A stretch of DNA of 64,000 nt from Nitratireductor mangrovi (GCF_007922615.2 NZ_CP042301.2:1302001-1366000); one strand, 5' to 3'; positions 45,655 to 55,830 are shown, counted from the first letter of the stretch. The notes: generated by a model not told the origin, from the letters alone. Made by a program: numbers and translations.

Positions 45655-45718
45655 ATCTTCGCCAGAACCGTTCATCGTTTCACAGAATCGTCGACTGGCT
45701 CCAACCGCTTGTTTCTGC

Positions 45719-45762
45719 GCAATTCCGGACGGAAAACCGGTTTCCACTTTTCCTGGAATTGC
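45719..45762. repeat. rhizobial intergenic palindromic repeat
   Basis: Ends GCAATTCC (45719-45726) and GGAATTGC (45755-45762) are perfect inverted repeats around an inner GGACGGAAAACCGG-type core. I recall near-identical 44-base units as a high-copy intergenic repeat in Mesorhizobium-type genomes. Only one copy was noticed here. Confidence 0.6.
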
Positions 45763-45835
45763 TTAAGAGCGCGGTCCGGCCCCTCGGTTTGCCGCCGATT
45801 GCGTTTGACCCCAAGCATGGCTAGAAGCCGAGGGC

Positions 45836-46351
45836 ATGAAACAGCACGTTGCCATCTATGCCGGGTCGTTCGACCCGCTCACCAACGGCCACCTCGATGT
45901 TCTCAAGGGCGCGCTCGCCATCGTCGACACGGTAATCGTCGCCATCGGCATCCAGCCCGGCAAGACGCCGGTCTTCTCCTTCGAGGAGCGGCTGAAGCTG
46001 ATCGAGGCGGTGGCCGCGAACGAGTTCGACGGCCAGGGCAGCCGGCTCAAGGTCGTGTCCTTCGACGGGCTCCTGGTCGATGCCGCACGCAAGCACGGCG
46101 CCACCATCATGATCCGCGGCCTGCGGGACGGCACCGACCTCGACTACGAGATGCAGATGGCCGGCATGAACGAGACCATGGCGCCGGAACTGCAGACCGT
46201 CTTCATTCCGGCGAGCCCGCAAGTCCGCACCATTACCGCCACACTCGTGCGCCAGATAGCCGCGATGGGCGGTGAGATCGGGGCTTTCGTGCCCGACGTG
46301 GTCAAGGCCGCCCTCGACAGGAAGTTTCCCCGCGGAAGGACAGGTTCATGA
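45836..46351 (+). CDS. coaD: phosphopantetheine adenylyltransferase
   Basis: 171 residues. Fourth step of coenzyme A synthesis. Nucleotidyltransferase motif [16 protein letters not shown] at the start and [21 protein letters not shown] in the middle; the usual ISSTLVRE is TITATLVRQ. Overlaps the next gene by ATGA and starts the coaD-ppi-ppi-queA-tgt run common in Rhizobiales. Confidence 0.96.
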   Translation: MKQHVAIYAGSFDPLTNGHLDVLKGALAIVDTVIVAIGIQPGKTPVFSFEERLKLIEAVAANEFDGQGSRLKVVSFDGLLVDAARKHGATIMIRGLRDGTDLDYEMQMAGMNETMAPELQTVFIPASPQVRTITATLVRQIAAMGGEIGAFVPDVVKAALDRKFPRGRTGS

Positions 46352-46935
46352 TTTTCGACCGTTTGCATCATTTCACCGCCGCCCTTGTGGTAGCCGCGGG
46401 GCTCACCGGCAACGCCATCGCCGCAGAGCCCGAAAACACCATGGTGATCACGCTCAAGGACGGCGACGTGACCATCGCGCTCAGGCCCGACCTTGCACCG
46501 CAACATGTCGAGCAGATCAAGGCGCTGGTGCGCGAAGGCGCCTATGACAATGTCGCGTTCCACCGCGTCATCGAAGGGTTCATGGCGCAGACCGGCGACG
46601 TCCAGTTCGGCGATATGGCCGACGGTTTCAACGCGCGGCGCGTGGGCACCGGCGGATCGTCGCGCAGCAACCTGCCGGCGGAGTTTTCCGACGAGCATTT
46701 CGTGCGCGGCACGGTCGGCATGGCGCGGGCACAGAACCCGAACTCGGCCAATTCGCAATTCTTCATCATGTTCGCGCCGGCGCCCAATCTCGACGGCGCC
46801 TACACGATCATTGGCGAGGTCGAGGACGGCATGGAACTGGTCGACCGGATCAAGCGCGGCGACCCGGCGCAGAACGGTGTCGTCAGCGATCCCGACCGCA
46901 TGCTCGACGTGAAGATCGCCGCCGACGGCAACTGA
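46348..46935 (+). CDS. exported cyclophilin-type peptidyl-prolyl isomerase
   Basis: 195 residues. Signal peptide about 1-25 ending GNAIAAEP, then a cyclophilin domain: [37 protein letters not shown], with the catalytic Arg in FHRV. Acts in the periplasm on proline bonds. The following gene is a cytoplasmic homologue, so this is a duplicated pair. Confidence 0.93.
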   Translation: MIFDRLHHFTAALVVAAGLTGNAIAAEPENTMVITLKDGDVTIALRPDLAPQHVEQIKALVREGAYDNVAFHRVIEGFMAQTGDVQFGDMADGFNARRVGTGGSSRSNLPAEFSDEHFVRGTVGMARAQNPNSANSQFFIMFAPAPNLDGAYTIIGEVEDGMELVDRIKRGDPAQNGVVSDPDRMLDVKIAADGN

Positions 46936-46970
46936 CCCGCGAGACGGGCAACCAAGCGAAAGGACTTTTC

Positions 46971-47483
46971 ATGGCCGAGATCAAGGATCCGGAAAACACC
47001 CTCCTCATGGAGACCACCAAGGGCAAGGTGGTAATCGAGCTCCTGCCGGACCTGGCGCCCGGGCATGTCGGCCGCATCAAGGAACTGACCCGCGAAGGCG
47101 CCTATGACGGCGTGGTCTTCCACCGCGTCATCGACGGCTTCATGGCCCAGACCGGCGACGTGCGCTACGGCAAGTCGGACGGGAAGGCCTTCGACCCGTC
47201 GCGCGCCGGCATGGGCGGTTCCGACAAGCCCGACCTGAAGGCCGAGTTCTCCAACGCCAATCACGGCCGCGGCACCTGCTCGATGGCGCGGGCCCAGAAC
47301 CCGAACTCGGCCAATTCGCAGTTCTTCATCTGCTTCGACGATGCATCCTTCCTGAACCGCCAATATTCGGTCTGGGGTCAGGTCGTCGAAGGCATGGAGC
47401 ATGTCGACAAGATCAAGCGCGGCGAGCCGGTGCAGGACCCCGACAAGATCATCTCCATGCGCGTGGCGGCGGACGCCGCCTGA
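46971..47483 (+). CDS. ppiB: cytoplasmic cyclophilin-type peptidyl-prolyl isomerase
   Basis: 170 residues without a signal peptide. [37 protein letters not shown] and [17 protein letters not shown] are the cyclophilin core. Stop overlaps the next ATG by one base. Confidence 0.94.
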   Translation: MAEIKDPENTLLMETTKGKVVIELLPDLAPGHVGRIKELTREGAYDGVVFHRVIDGFMAQTGDVRYGKSDGKAFDPSRAGMGGSDKPDLKAEFSNANHGRGTCSMARAQNPNSANSQFFICFDDASFLNRQYSVWGQVVEGMEHVDKIKRGEPVQDPDKIISMRVAADAA

Positions 47484-47878
47484 TGCGCCGGTCCGCCCTT
47501 GCCGCGGCCGCCCTTTTGCTGGCGTCGACACCGGCCTGGGCGACGGGCGAGATCTATTGCACGGGCGAGGGCGTCAACGTGCATCTGCTCGTCGGCCGCG
47601 CCGAAGCGCTGTCGGTGCTGCGGGCGACGGTGACGATCGGCGACAAGTCCTGGTCGAGCCAGCCCGACGCCGTGCCGGGCATGCCGATCGCCCTCGGCCA
47701 GGCTTTCGAGGGCGACGGGCGGCTGCTGGTCGACCTCACCGACGAACCGGCCGGCGAGATCATCGCCGCCCGTCTGCGCGCCTTCTCGCTGGACGAGGGG
47801 GACCATTTCGCCTCCGGGGGCGTGTTTTCCTTCCGGGGCGAGGGCGCTTTCGTGGTCGACTGTTCCGAACGGGGATGA
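47483..47878 (+). CDS. exported protein, unknown function
   Basis: 131 residues. Signal peptide about 1-21 ([20 protein letters not shown]). The mature part starts [30 protein letters not shown] and ends [15 protein letters not shown], with one Cys near each end. Unnamed proteins like this sit between ppiB and queA in related genomes. Coupled on both sides (TGATG and ATGA). Confidence 0.75.
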   Translation: MRRSALAAAALLLASTPAWATGEIYCTGEGVNVHLLVGRAEALSVLRATVTIGDKSWSSQPDAVPGMPIALGQAFEGDGRLLVDLTDEPAGEIIAARLRAFSLDEGDHFASGGVFSFRGEGAFVVDCSERG

Positions 47879-48954
47879 AGGTCGAGCTTTTCGATTTCGA
47901 GCTACCGGAGGAGCGGATCGCGTTGCGCCCGGTCGAGCCGCGCGACGCGGCGCGGCTACTGGTCGTTGGCGCGGGCGGAGACCTCGAAGACCGCTCGGTC
48001 GGTGATCTCCCCGGCCTGCTGCGTTCGGGCGATGCCATCGTCTTCAACGACACCAGGGTGATCCCGGCGCAACTGTCGGGGCTGAGGCGCCGCGACGGCG
48101 CGGTCGCCCAGATCGACGCGACGCTGCATATGCGGGTCGCGCCGGATGCCTGGAAGGCCTTCCTGCGCCCGGCCAAGCGGGTGCGCGAGGGCGAGCGCAT
48201 CAGTTTCGGCCATACCGGCAATCTCTGCCTGCTCGGATCGCTCGACGCGACGGTCGAGGAAAAGGGCGAGGCGGGCGAAGCATTGCTGCGCTTCGACCTT
48301 GCCGGCGCGGCACTGGACGAGGCGCTGAAGGCGGCGGGCCATGTGCCGCTGCCGCCCTATATCGCCTCGAAGCGCGACGAGGACGCGCGCGACCGCGAGG
48401 ACTACCAGACCATATACGCCCGCGAGGAAGGGGCTGTCGCCGCGCCGACGGCGGGACTGCATTTTACGCAGGGACTGTTTGCCGCGCTGGACGAGGCGGG
48501 CATCCAGCGTCATTTCGTGACGCTGCATGTCGGGGCCGGCACCTTCCTGCCGGTCAAGGCAGAAGACACCTCCGACCATGTCATGCATGCCGAATTCGGC
48601 CATGTCTCGGCAGAGACGGCGGCGGCGCTCAACGCGGTGCGGGCGCGGGGAGGGCGGATCGTCTCGGTGGGCACGACCTCGCTCCGGCTGCTGGAAAGTG
48701 CCGCGGCCGAGGACGGGACGCTGTCGGCCTGGTCGGGCGCGACGGACATCTTCATCACGCCGGGCTACAGGTTCCGGGCGGTCGACGTGCTGATGACCAA
48801 TTTCCACCTGCCGCGCTCGACGCTGTTCATGCTGGTCTCGGCGTTTTCGGGGCTGGAGACGATGCGGGCCGCCTATGGCCATGCGATCGAACGCGGCTAC
48901 CGCTTCTATTCCTATGGCGATGCCTGTCTTTTGTTTCGGGGAAGCGAAGGTTGA
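47875..48954 (+). CDS. queA: S-adenosylmethionine:tRNA ribosyltransferase-isomerase
   Basis: 359 residues. Converts preQ1-tRNA to epoxyqueuosine-tRNA. Motifs: [70 protein letters not shown] and [21 protein letters not shown]. Overlaps tgt as TTGA. Confidence 0.96.
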   Translation: MKVELFDFELPEERIALRPVEPRDAARLLVVGAGGDLEDRSVGDLPGLLRSGDAIVFNDTRVIPAQLSGLRRRDGAVAQIDATLHMRVAPDAWKAFLRPAKRVREGERISFGHTGNLCLLGSLDATVEEKGEAGEALLRFDLAGAALDEALKAAGHVPLPPYIASKRDEDARDREDYQTIYAREEGAVAAPTAGLHFTQGLFAALDEAGIQRHFVTLHVGAGTFLPVKAEDTSDHVMHAEFGHVSAETAAALNAVRARGGRIVSVGTTSLRLLESAAAEDGTLSAWSGATDIFITPGYRFRAVDVLMTNFHLPRSTLFMLVSAFSGLETMRAAYGHAIERGYRFYSYGDACLLFRGSEG

Positions 48955-50081
48955 GCGACCGGTTTTCCTTCGAGGTCCTGGCCACCGACGGCAAGGCGCG
49001 GCGCGGGCTCGTCTCGATGCCGCGCGGCGCGGTGCGCACCCCGGCCTTCATGCCGGTCGGCACCGCCGGCACGGTCAAGGCGATGTATCTCGACCAGGTG
49101 CGCGCGCTCGGCTCCGACATCATCCTCGGCAACACCTACCACCTGATGCTGCGGCCGGGCGCCGAACGCGTGGCGCGGCTTGGCGGACTGCACGATTTCG
49201 CGCGCTGGCCCTACCCGATCCTGACCGATTCCGGCGGCTTCCAGGTGATGTCGCTGGCGCAATTGCGCAAACTGACCGAGAAGGGCGTGACCTTCAAGTC
49301 GCATGTCGACGGGGCCAGATACGAGTTGACGCCGGAGCGCTCGATCGAGATCCAGGGCCTGCTCGATTCCGATATCCAGATGCAGCTCGACGAATGCGTG
49401 GCGCTGCCGGCCGAGGAAACGGCGATCGAAAAGGCGATGGAGCTTTCGCTGCGCTGGGCCGAGCGCTGCAAAGCAGCCTTCGGCGACCAGCCCGGCAAGG
49501 CGATGTTCGGCATCGTGCAGGGGGGCGACCGCCCCGCGCTGCGCGAGCGCTCGGCAGAGGCGCTGAAGGCGATGAGCCTGAAGGGTTACGCCGTCGGCGG
49601 GCTGGCGGTCGGCGAGCCGCAAGCGGTGATGCTCGACATGCTCGATGTCGTCTGCCCGGTGCTGCCGAAGGAGAAGCCGCGCTACCTGATGGGGGTCGGC
49701 ACGCCTGACGACATCGTCAAGGCGGTGATGCGCGGCATCGACATGTTCGACTGCGTGATGCCGACGCGGGCAGGGCGGCACGGGCTGGCCTACACCAGGC
49801 GTGGCAAGATCAACCTGCGCAATGCGCGCCACGCCGAGGACCCGCGGCCGCTCGACGAGGAGAGCGACTGTACCGCGGCGCGCGACTACAGCCGCGCCTA
49901 TCTGCACCATCTGGTGAAGTCGGGCGAGGCACTCGCCGGCATGCTCCTGACCTGGAACAATCTTTCCTACTACCAGTCGCTGATGCAGGGGCTGCGCGAC
50001 GCGATCGAGACGGCAAGGCTGACCGACCATGCTGCTGCCTTGTCCGAAGGCTGGGAGCGCGGCGACATTCCTCCGCGCTGA
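48951..50081 (+). CDS. tgt: tRNA-guanine transglycosylase
   Basis: 376 residues from a TTG start that overlaps the queA stop. Exchanges guanine for preQ1 in t[16 protein letters not shown] holds the catalytic Asp, [13 protein letters not shown] the second region, and the zinc ligands are in the C-terminal [16 protein letters not shown] stretch. It is the housekeeping queuosine enzyme; it shows that 7-deazaguanine bases are available in the cell. Confidence 0.96.
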   Translation: MSDRFSFEVLATDGKARRGLVSMPRGAVRTPAFMPVGTAGTVKAMYLDQVRALGSDIILGNTYHLMLRPGAERVARLGGLHDFARWPYPILTDSGGFQVMSLAQLRKLTEKGVTFKSHVDGARYELTPERSIEIQGLLDSDIQMQLDECVALPAEETAIEKAMELSLRWAERCKAAFGDQPGKAMFGIVQGGDRPALRERSAEALKAMSLKGYAVGGLAVGEPQAVMLDMLDVVCPVLPKEKPRYLMGVGTPDDIVKAVMRGIDMFDCVMPTRAGRHGLAYTRRGKINLRNARHAEDPRPLDEESDCTAARDYSRAYLHHLVKSGEALAGMLLTWNNLSYYQSLMQGLRDAIETARLTDHAAALSEGWERGDIPPR

Positions 50082-50149
50082 GGCGAAACCGGACGGGGCC
50101 TTGTTGCGTAGTTCTTTTGACTGCGCAATGAAGAGGAGCCCACGACATC

Positions 50150-50554
50150 ATGCGATTTCTCGCCGCCTACGGTATCGCCGCAACCATCTTCCTCGCCATC
50201 GATCTGGTCTGGATCGGGCTGGTGGCGCGCGGCTTTTATGCCTCGCGACTGGGCGAACTCCTGCTGCCGCAACCGCGTGCCGGGGTCGCCGTGATCTTTT
50301 ATGCGGTCTATGTCGCCGGGCTGGTTTATTTCGCTGTCAGCGCGGGTCTGGCGAACGGGTCCTGGCAGACCGCGGCGCTCAACGGCGCGCTGTTCGGCTT
50401 CTTCTGCTACCTCACCTATGACGCGACCAACTATGCCACACTTGCCGGCTACGACCCGGTGGTGGCGATCGTCGACACGCTGTGGGGCACGGTGCTCAGC
50501 GGATTCGTCGCCGGCGCAACCGTGCTGGTCCTGCAAGCCTTCGCGCCCTCCTGA
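50150..50554 (+). CDS. DUF2177 membrane protein
   Basis: 134 residues, four membrane helices. AIDLVWIGLVARGFY, FYAVYVAGLVYF and LYDLTNYATL-like LTYDATNYATLAGYDPVVAIVDTLWGTVL fit the DUF2177 family. Function unknown. Confidence 0.88.
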   Translation: MRFLAAYGIAATIFLAIDLVWIGLVARGFYASRLGELLLPQPRAGVAVIFYAVYVAGLVYFAVSAGLANGSWQTAALNGALFGFFCYLTYDATNYATLAGYDPVVAIVDTLWGTVLSGFVAGATVLVLQAFAPS

Positions 50555-50572
50555 CCGGACCCGCCGCTCGGG

Positions 50573-50992
50573 TCAGGTGCTGAGCGCGCTCGAGGCGCGC
50601 AGGCTGCAGCCGGTGATGCGGAAGACCCCGTCCTCCTGCAGTTCGAGCGTGTAGACCGCCTCGTAGTTCTTGCCGTCGGGGCCGACCAGCAGCACCTGCT
50701 GGATGATCGATGTCGGGCTCAATTCGTGGGTCTTGCCGAAGGCGTAGCTCTGCGGCCGGCGCACCGGCATGTAACCGCCCTCGACCATGGCCATGAAGGA
50801 TTCGACGGACGGAAACATGCGCTTGATGCTGGGCGCGGCGAGGCTGTAGGCGGCGGCCTCGTCATCGGCGAGGAAGGCCTGCAGCTGCTGGTCGATGGTC
50901 GACTGCGCGGCCGATATCTCGGCGTCGCCGGCTGCCGCCGGTGCGGCGGCGAGGCCGGCCAGAACGATCGCCAAACTCAGGGTTTTCCGCAT
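50573..50992 (-). CDS. DUF4864-like exported protein
   Basis: 139 residues. Signal peptide about 1-20 (MRKTLSLAIVLAGLAAAPAA). The mature part is STF2-like: IDQQLQAFLADDEAAAYSLAAPSIKRMFPSVESFMAMV and EAVYTLELQEDGVFRITGCSL. The family is common in alphaproteobacteria with no known role. 50993-51267 holds no other gene that I can support. Confidence 0.78.
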   Translation of the reverse strand: MRKTLSLAIVLAGLAAAPAAAGDAEISAAQSTIDQQLQAFLADDEAAAYSLAAPSIKRMFPSVESFMAMVEGGYMPVRRPQSYAFGKTHELSPTSIIQQVLLVGPDGKNYEAVYTLELQEDGVFRITGCSLRASSALST

Positions 50993-51267
50993 GTTTCCCG
51001 CTCCCTGTTGACGGCGGGACGCCGCACACGGCATCGCGCCTGTTTCGCTATTCTAGCAGATACGGCTTCGGGCGCGTTGGGGTTTCACCCCGGTGCCAAT
51101 GGCGCGGGCCGGAGCATTGCCGATCCGGTGTGCAAACTGCCCACGCTCCGGGCACGAGATGGGGTGAGGCTGGGGCGGTTGGCCGCGAAGCGCTTGAAAT
51201 TTCTCGTCTCCGCGCTTGATTTCCTTCGGTGAAGGCTTTGAAATGGACGGCACAGGGGAACTGCCGC

Positions 51268-52683
51268 GTGGTAGCATTTGACGAGATGCGGCCCGACGGA
51301 TCCACGGTCCGCGGGCCCTATTCGAACTACGAGAAGTGGCTCAACGCACAGGATGCGGCGCGTCTTGTCGAAAAGGCGGGCGACGCCGAACAGGTCTTCC
51401 GCAAGACCGGCATCACCTTCGCCGTCTATGGCGAGGCCGAGGCCGCCGAGCGGCTGATCCCGTTCGATATCGTGCCGCGCATCATCTCCGGGCAAGAATG
51501 GCGACGCCTGACGCAGGGCATCGAACAGCGCGTCATGGCGCTCAACGCCTTCCTAGACGACATCTACCACCGCCAGGAAATCCTGAGGGCGGGGCGCATC
51601 CCCAAGGAACTGATCGCCGAGAACGAGGCCTTCCAGCCCGAGATGATCGGGGTCAGGCCGCCGGCCGGCGTCTACACCCACATCATCGGCGTCGATATCG
51701 TCCGCACGGCCGAGAACGATTTTTTTGTGCTGGAGGACAATGCGCGCACGCCTTCGGGCGTCTCCTACATGCTGGAGAACCGCGAGACCATGATGCAGCT
51801 CTTCCCGGAGCTGTTTCAGGCGATCAAGGTCAAGCCGGTCGAGAATTATCCGCAGCTCCTCCGGCAGTCGCTTGCCCGCGTGCAGCCCGAGGGATGCCGC
51901 AAGGCTTCTCCGCGGGTCGCCGTCCTGACGCCCGGCATCTACAATTCGGCCTATTTCGAACATGCCTTCCTGGCCGACCAGATGGGCGTCGAACTGGTCG
52001 AGGGCTCCGATCTGCGCGTTGTCGACGGTCGCGTCGCGATGCGCACCACCGAGGGCTACAAGGAGATCGACGTGCTCTACAGGCGCGTCGATGACGGCTT
52101 CCTCGATCCGCTGACCTTCCGGCCGGATTCAGCACTAGGCGTGGCGGGGATCATGGATGTCTACCGCGCCGGCAACATCACGATCGCCAATGCGCCCGGA
52201 ACGGGGATCGCCGACGACAAGGCGATCTATTCCTACATGCCTGAGATCGTGGAGTTCTATACCGGGCGCAAGCCGATCCTCGGCAACATCCCGACCTGGC
52301 GCTGCTCCGAACCCGACAGCCTGAAATACGTGCTCGAGCACCTGCACGAACTGGTGGTGAAGGAGGTTCACGGCTCCGGCGGCTACGGCATGCTGGTCGG
52401 GCCGGCGGCGACCAAGAAGGACCGAGAGGCCTTCGCCAAAAAGCTGAAGGCCAAGCCCAACAACTACATCGCGCAGCCGACGCTGTCGCTGTCGACCTGC
52501 CCGATCTTCACCAAGTCGGGCCTGTCGCCGCGCCATGTCGATCTGCGCCCGTTCGTGCTGGTCTCCGACAAGGTGCAGATCGTGCCGGGCGGGCTGACGC
52601 GGGTGGCGCTCAAGAAGGGCTCGCTGGTGGTCAATTCCTCGCAGGGCGGCGGCACCAAGGATACGTGGGTGCTGGATGACTAG
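51268..52683 (+). CDS. circularly permuted ATP-grasp protein
   Basis: 471 residues, COG2308 type. Motifs: VAFDEMRPDG at the start, IYNSAYFEHAFLADQMG, VDVLYRR-like EIDVLYRRVDDGFLDP, IMDVYRAGNITIANAPGTGIADDKAIYSYMPEIVEFY and VVKEVHGSGGYGM. It is thought to form a peptide or amide bond, possibly with the neighbouring alpha-E protein. The GTG at 51268 is chosen since AGGGGAA lies 10 bases before it and members open at the FDEM motif; a GTG at 51229 is possible. Confidence 0.88.
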   Translation: MVAFDEMRPDGSTVRGPYSNYEKWLNAQDAARLVEKAGDAEQVFRKTGITFAVYGEAEAAERLIPFDIVPRIISGQEWRRLTQGIEQRVMALNAFLDDIYHRQEILRAGRIPKELIAENEAFQPEMIGVRPPAGVYTHIIGVDIVRTAENDFFVLEDNARTPSGVSYMLENRETMMQLFPELFQAIKVKPVENYPQLLRQSLARVQPEGCRKASPRVAVLTPGIYNSAYFEHAFLADQMGVELVEGSDLRVVDGRVAMRTTEGYKEIDVLYRRVDDGFLDPLTFRPDSALGVAGIMDVYRAGNITIANAPGTGIADDKAIYSYMPEIVEFYTGRKPILGNIPTWRCSEPDSLKYVLEHLHELVVKEVHGSGGYGMLVGPAATKKDREAFAKKLKAKPNNYIAQPTLSLSTCPIFTKSGLSPRHVDLRPFVLVSDKVQIVPGGLTRVALKKGSLVVNSSQGGGTKDTWVLDD

Positions 52684-52724
52684 GCCCGCAAAGCGCAAGA
52701 ACCTGCGCCGCGGAGCGGCCTGAC

Positions 52725-53666
52725 ATGCTGCTCGGTCGCACCGCCAACGGCCTTTACTGGATGAACCGCTACATCGAGCGGGCCGAAAACATGGCGCGGC
52801 TGGTCGATGCCGGGCTGCGGCTGGCGCTGACCCGCACCACCGCGCCGGCCGAGGAGTGGAGCTCGGTCGTCGTCAGCGCCGGCGCGGAGCAGGATTTCCG
52901 CCAGCGTCACGACGAGTTCACGACCGAGACGGTGTCGGAATATCTGCTGCGCGACATGTCGAATCCGTCGAGCGTCATGGCCTCGATCGAGGCGGCGCGC
53001 AACAATGGCCGCATGGTGCGCACGGCGCTGACCCGCGAGACCTGGGAAAGCATCAACGAAGCGTGGATGGCGATGAAGCGCATGCTGGCCCGGCCGGTCG
53101 ACGCGCGCGACCTGCCCAAGGTGCTGGGCGCCGTGAAACGCCAGACCGCGCTGATCCGTGGCGCCTTCTACAGCACCATGCTGCGCAACGAGATCTTCGA
53201 TTTCGCGCAGATCGGCACCTTCGTCGAGCGCGCCGACAACACCGCCCGCATCCTCGACGTCAAATATTACGTGCTGCTGCCGTCGCTTTCCTGGGTCGGC
53301 TCGACGCTCGACAACCACCAGTGGGAATCGATCCTGCGCTCGGTCGCCGCCTACCGCTCCTATGGCTGGGTCTATGAAGGCGACTACAAGGCGACGAACA
53401 TCGCCGACTTCCTGATCCTCAACGGGCGCATGCCGCGCTCGCTCGCCTTCTGCTACCGCAACATTTCCGAGAGCCTGAATTTTCTGGCCGCCGAGTACGG
53501 TGTGCGCCATCCCTGCCACGACATCGTCGATTCCACCCTCGGCAAGATCAAGGGCAACTCGGCCGAGAAGATCTTCGACGTCGGGCTGCACGAATATCTC
53601 ACCGACTTCATCCGCGAGAACAACCGTCTCGGCAACGAGATCGCCCAGAACTACCGGTTCTACTGA
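52725..53666 (+). CDS. alpha-E domain protein
   Basis: 313 residues, all-helical. Starts MLLGRTANGLYWMNRYIERAENMARLVDAGLR, the hallmark opening, and continues with FAQIGTFVERADNTARILDVKYYVLLP. Always coupled to the permuted ATP-grasp gene; a scaffold or substrate role is assumed. The next gene starts 14 bases downstream. Confidence 0.92.
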   Translation: MLLGRTANGLYWMNRYIERAENMARLVDAGLRLALTRTTAPAEEWSSVVVSAGAEQDFRQRHDEFTTETVSEYLLRDMSNPSSVMASIEAARNNGRMVRTALTRETWESINEAWMAMKRMLARPVDARDLPKVLGAVKRQTALIRGAFYSTMLRNEIFDFAQIGTFVERADNTARILDVKYYVLLPSLSWVGSTLDNHQWESILRSVAAYRSYGWVYEGDYKATNIADFLILNGRMPRSLAFCYRNISESLNFLAAEYGVRHPCHDIVDSTLGKIKGNSAEKIFDVGLHEYLTDFIRENNRLGNEIAQNYRFY

Positions 53667-53680
53667 GGACGCTGGCGACC

Positions 53681-54475
53681 ATGCGGCTGAGGATCACCCA
53701 TCACACCGAATACCGCTACGACGCGCCGTTGCATTATGCGCTGCAGCGGCTCCGGCTCATTCCTGTCGACAGCAAGAACCAGGCCGTGGGCAACTGGGAC
53801 CTTCAGATCGTCGGCGCGCGCGAAGAGGTGCGCTTCCGGGACCAGTTCGCCAACGAGACGGTGCTGATCAGCGCGGAAGGCGAGCCGCATGCGATCTCGA
53901 TCGAGGCGTCGGGCGAGGTCGAGACATTCGATACCGCGGGCGTCGTCGGCGACCATCGCGGCTTCGCGCCGCTCTGGCTGTTCCGGCGCTCCACGCCGCT
54001 GACGACGGCGGGCGCGGGCATCCGCAAGCTCGCGGCCGAGATGAAGGAGAAGGATGGGCTCGAGCGGCTGCACGGGCTGATGGCGACGGTGGCCGAGCGC
54101 GTCACCTACATGACGGGCACCACCGATGCGGCGACCGAGGCCGAGGAGGCGCTGACGCGCGGCAGCGGGGTCTGCCAGGACCACGCCCACATCTTCGTGT
54201 CCGCGGCACGCAAGGCCGGCTTTCCGGCACGCTATGTCAGTGGCTACCTGCATATGGCCGGCACCGACGAGCAGGCGGCGAGCCATGCCTGGGCCGAGGC
54301 GCATGTCGACGATCTCGGCTGGGTTGGTTTCGACCCGGCCAACGGCATCTCGCCGGACGAACGCTATGTGCGCGTCGCGGTCGGGCTCGACTATCGCGAC
54401 GCCAGCCCGATTTCCGGCATCAGGCAGGGAACCGGTGAAGAACAGCTTGCGGTTCGCGTCACTGTCGAGCAGTAA
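53681..54475 (+). CDS. transglutaminase-like cysteine protease
   Basis: 264 residues. N-terminal beta domain (RITHHTEYRYDAPLHYALQRLRL), then the catalytic core with Cys165 in GSGVCQDHAHIF, His in ASHAWAEAHVD and Asp in GFDPANG. The triad is complete. In this cluster it probably hydrolyses what the ATP-grasp enzyme ligates. Confidence 0.93.
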   Translation: MRLRITHHTEYRYDAPLHYALQRLRLIPVDSKNQAVGNWDLQIVGAREEVRFRDQFANETVLISAEGEPHAISIEASGEVETFDTAGVVGDHRGFAPLWLFRRSTPLTTAGAGIRKLAAEMKEKDGLERLHGLMATVAERVTYMTGTTDAATEAEEALTRGSGVCQDHAHIFVSAARKAGFPARYVSGYLHMAGTDEQAASHAWAEAHVDDLGWVGFDPANGISPDERYVRVAVGLDYRDASPISGIRQGTGEEQLAVRVTVEQ

Positions 54476-54507
54476 TCTGCCGGGACTGGTTTTGGCGGAT
54501 TCGCTGC

Positions 54508-55239
54508 ATGACCTATTGCGTTGGGCTCAAACTTGGCCGCGGCATGGCCTTCATGTCGGACACCCGCACCAATGCGGGCGTCGACAGCATCGCCACCTTC
54601 CGCAAGATGTTCTCATGGACCAAGCCGGGCGAGCGCGTGATCGTGCTCCTGGCGGCCGGCAATCTGGCCACAACCCAGGCCGTTGTGAGCCTGCTCGACG
54701 AGCGCGCCAAGGCGCCGCAGGACCGTTCGCCGTCGCTGCTTGAAACGCCGTCCATGTACCAGACCGCCCGCGTGGTCGGAAATCTGCTCAAGGAGGTGAT
54801 CACAGGCTCGGCCCCGGCGGGGCAGAGCCAGGATGCTTTCGGCGCCTCCTTTATCCTTGGCGGCCAGATCAAGGGCACCGAGCCGCGGCTGTTCATGATC
54901 TATCCCGAAGGCAATTTCGTCGAGGCGGGCGATGACACGCCGTTCTTCCAGATCGGCGAGGTCAAATACGGCAAGCCGATCCTGATCCGCGCCTACGACC
55001 CCGAGATGAGCTTTGCCGAGGCGGCGAAGCTGCTGATGGTGTCGTTCGATTCAACCGTGAAGGCCAACCTGTCGGTCGGGTTGCCGCTCGACCTCCTGTT
55101 TTACGAGCGCGACAGTTTCGAGATCGGCTTCCAGCAGCGCATCACGGCAGACAACGCCTATTACCGGACGATTTCGAGCGGCTGGTCGGATGCGCTGCGC
55201 GCCGCGTTCAAGAGCTTGCCGGACTTTCCGATGTCGTGA
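54508..55239 (+). CDS. Anbu-type proteasome-like peptidase
   Basis: 243 residues. Opens MTYCVGLKLGRGMAFMSDTRTNAGVD: Met removal exposes Thr2 as the nucleophile, followed by the proteasome fold with ASFILGGQIKG and the C-terminal helices. Anbu (bacterial proteasome homologue) is regularly linked with the ATP-grasp, alpha-E and transglutaminase genes. Confidence 0.92.
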   Translation: MTYCVGLKLGRGMAFMSDTRTNAGVDSIATFRKMFSWTKPGERVIVLLAAGNLATTQAVVSLLDERAKAPQDRSPSLLETPSMYQTARVVGNLLKEVITGSAPAGQSQDAFGASFILGGQIKGTEPRLFMIYPEGNFVEAGDDTPFFQIGEVKYGKPILIRAYDPEMSFAEAAKLLMVSFDSTVKANLSVGLPLDLLFYERDSFEIGFQQRITADNAYYRTISSGWSDALRAAFKSLPDFPMS

Positions 55240-55367
55240 GGCCGGCGGGCCAATAGCACGTGCAGCATGTCGGGCAGGACCTAGACGCAGTCACGGCTGG
55301 ACCTTGTTTCCAGTTCGGAATTCGCCGGCGCGGTTTTCCGGACGTCAGCTGACCGCCGGTTGCGATC

Positions 55368-55407
55368 TTGACAGCTATAGCTTCAATGTTAACATGTTAA
55401 ATATATC
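55368..55407 (+). promoter_or_regulatory. promoter region with two palindromes
   Basis: TTGACA (55368-55373), the 10-bp palindrome AGCTATAGCT (55373-55382), the 12-bp palindrome TTAACATGTTAA (55389-55400) and an AT-rich TATATC (55402-55407). It lies 37 bases before the CHMI-like gene, inside an otherwise G+C-rich gap (55240-55443). Likely a regulated promoter; the regulator is not adjacent. Confidence 0.5.
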
Positions 55408-55443
55408 TTGCAGGCCGCAGCAACGGTCCGAGGGGAGGAGGCC

Positions 55444-55830
55444 GTGCCGCATTTCACGATCGAATACTCGGCCAATCTGGACGGCAAGGTCGATCTCGAC
55501 GCGCTGTGCCGGACGATCCTGAAGGCCGCGTTGTCGACCGGCGTCTTCGAGACCGGTGCGGTGCGCGTTCGCACCGTGCGCTGCGAGCATTTCGCGATCG
55601 CCGACGACCTGCCTGAGAACGCATTTGTCGACCTTTCTCTGCGCATGGGCACGGGCCGATCGGTCGAGACCAGAAAACAGGCTGGCGAAACGGTGTTCCG
55701 GGCCGTGGAGGATTTCCTGGCGCCGCTGCTTGCGACGCCAAATTTCGCGCTGTCGTTCGAGATCCGCGAGATCGATCCCGAACTGAGCTGGCGCCGGAAC
55801 AGTATCCATCCGCGTCTGCGGCAGACATGA
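55444..55830 (+). CDS. 5-carboxymethyl-2-hydroxymuconate isomerase-like tautomerase
   Basis: 128 residues from a GTG with GGAGG 4-9 bases upstream. Met removal gives N-terminal Pro1, the catalytic base of the tautomerase superfamily; PHFTIEYSANLD is the standard opening of CHMI (HpaF). ETRKQAGETVFRAVEDFLAPLLATPNFALSFEIREID matches the C-terminal half. CHMI works in homoprotocatechuate degradation, but no other hpa gene is in view, so it may act elsewhere. Confidence 0.85.
   Translation: MPHFTIEYSANLDGKVDLDALCRTILKAALSTGVFETGAVRVRTVRCEHFAIADDLPENAFVDLSLRMGTGRSVETRKQAGETVFRAVEDFLAPLLATPNFALSFEIREIDPELSWRRNSIHPRLRQT

Noticed and set aside
46348..47483. The two cyclophilin genes as one gene split by a frameshift
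   Set aside because: Each has a complete cyclophilin core, its own start, and only the first has a signal peptide, so they are a true pair.
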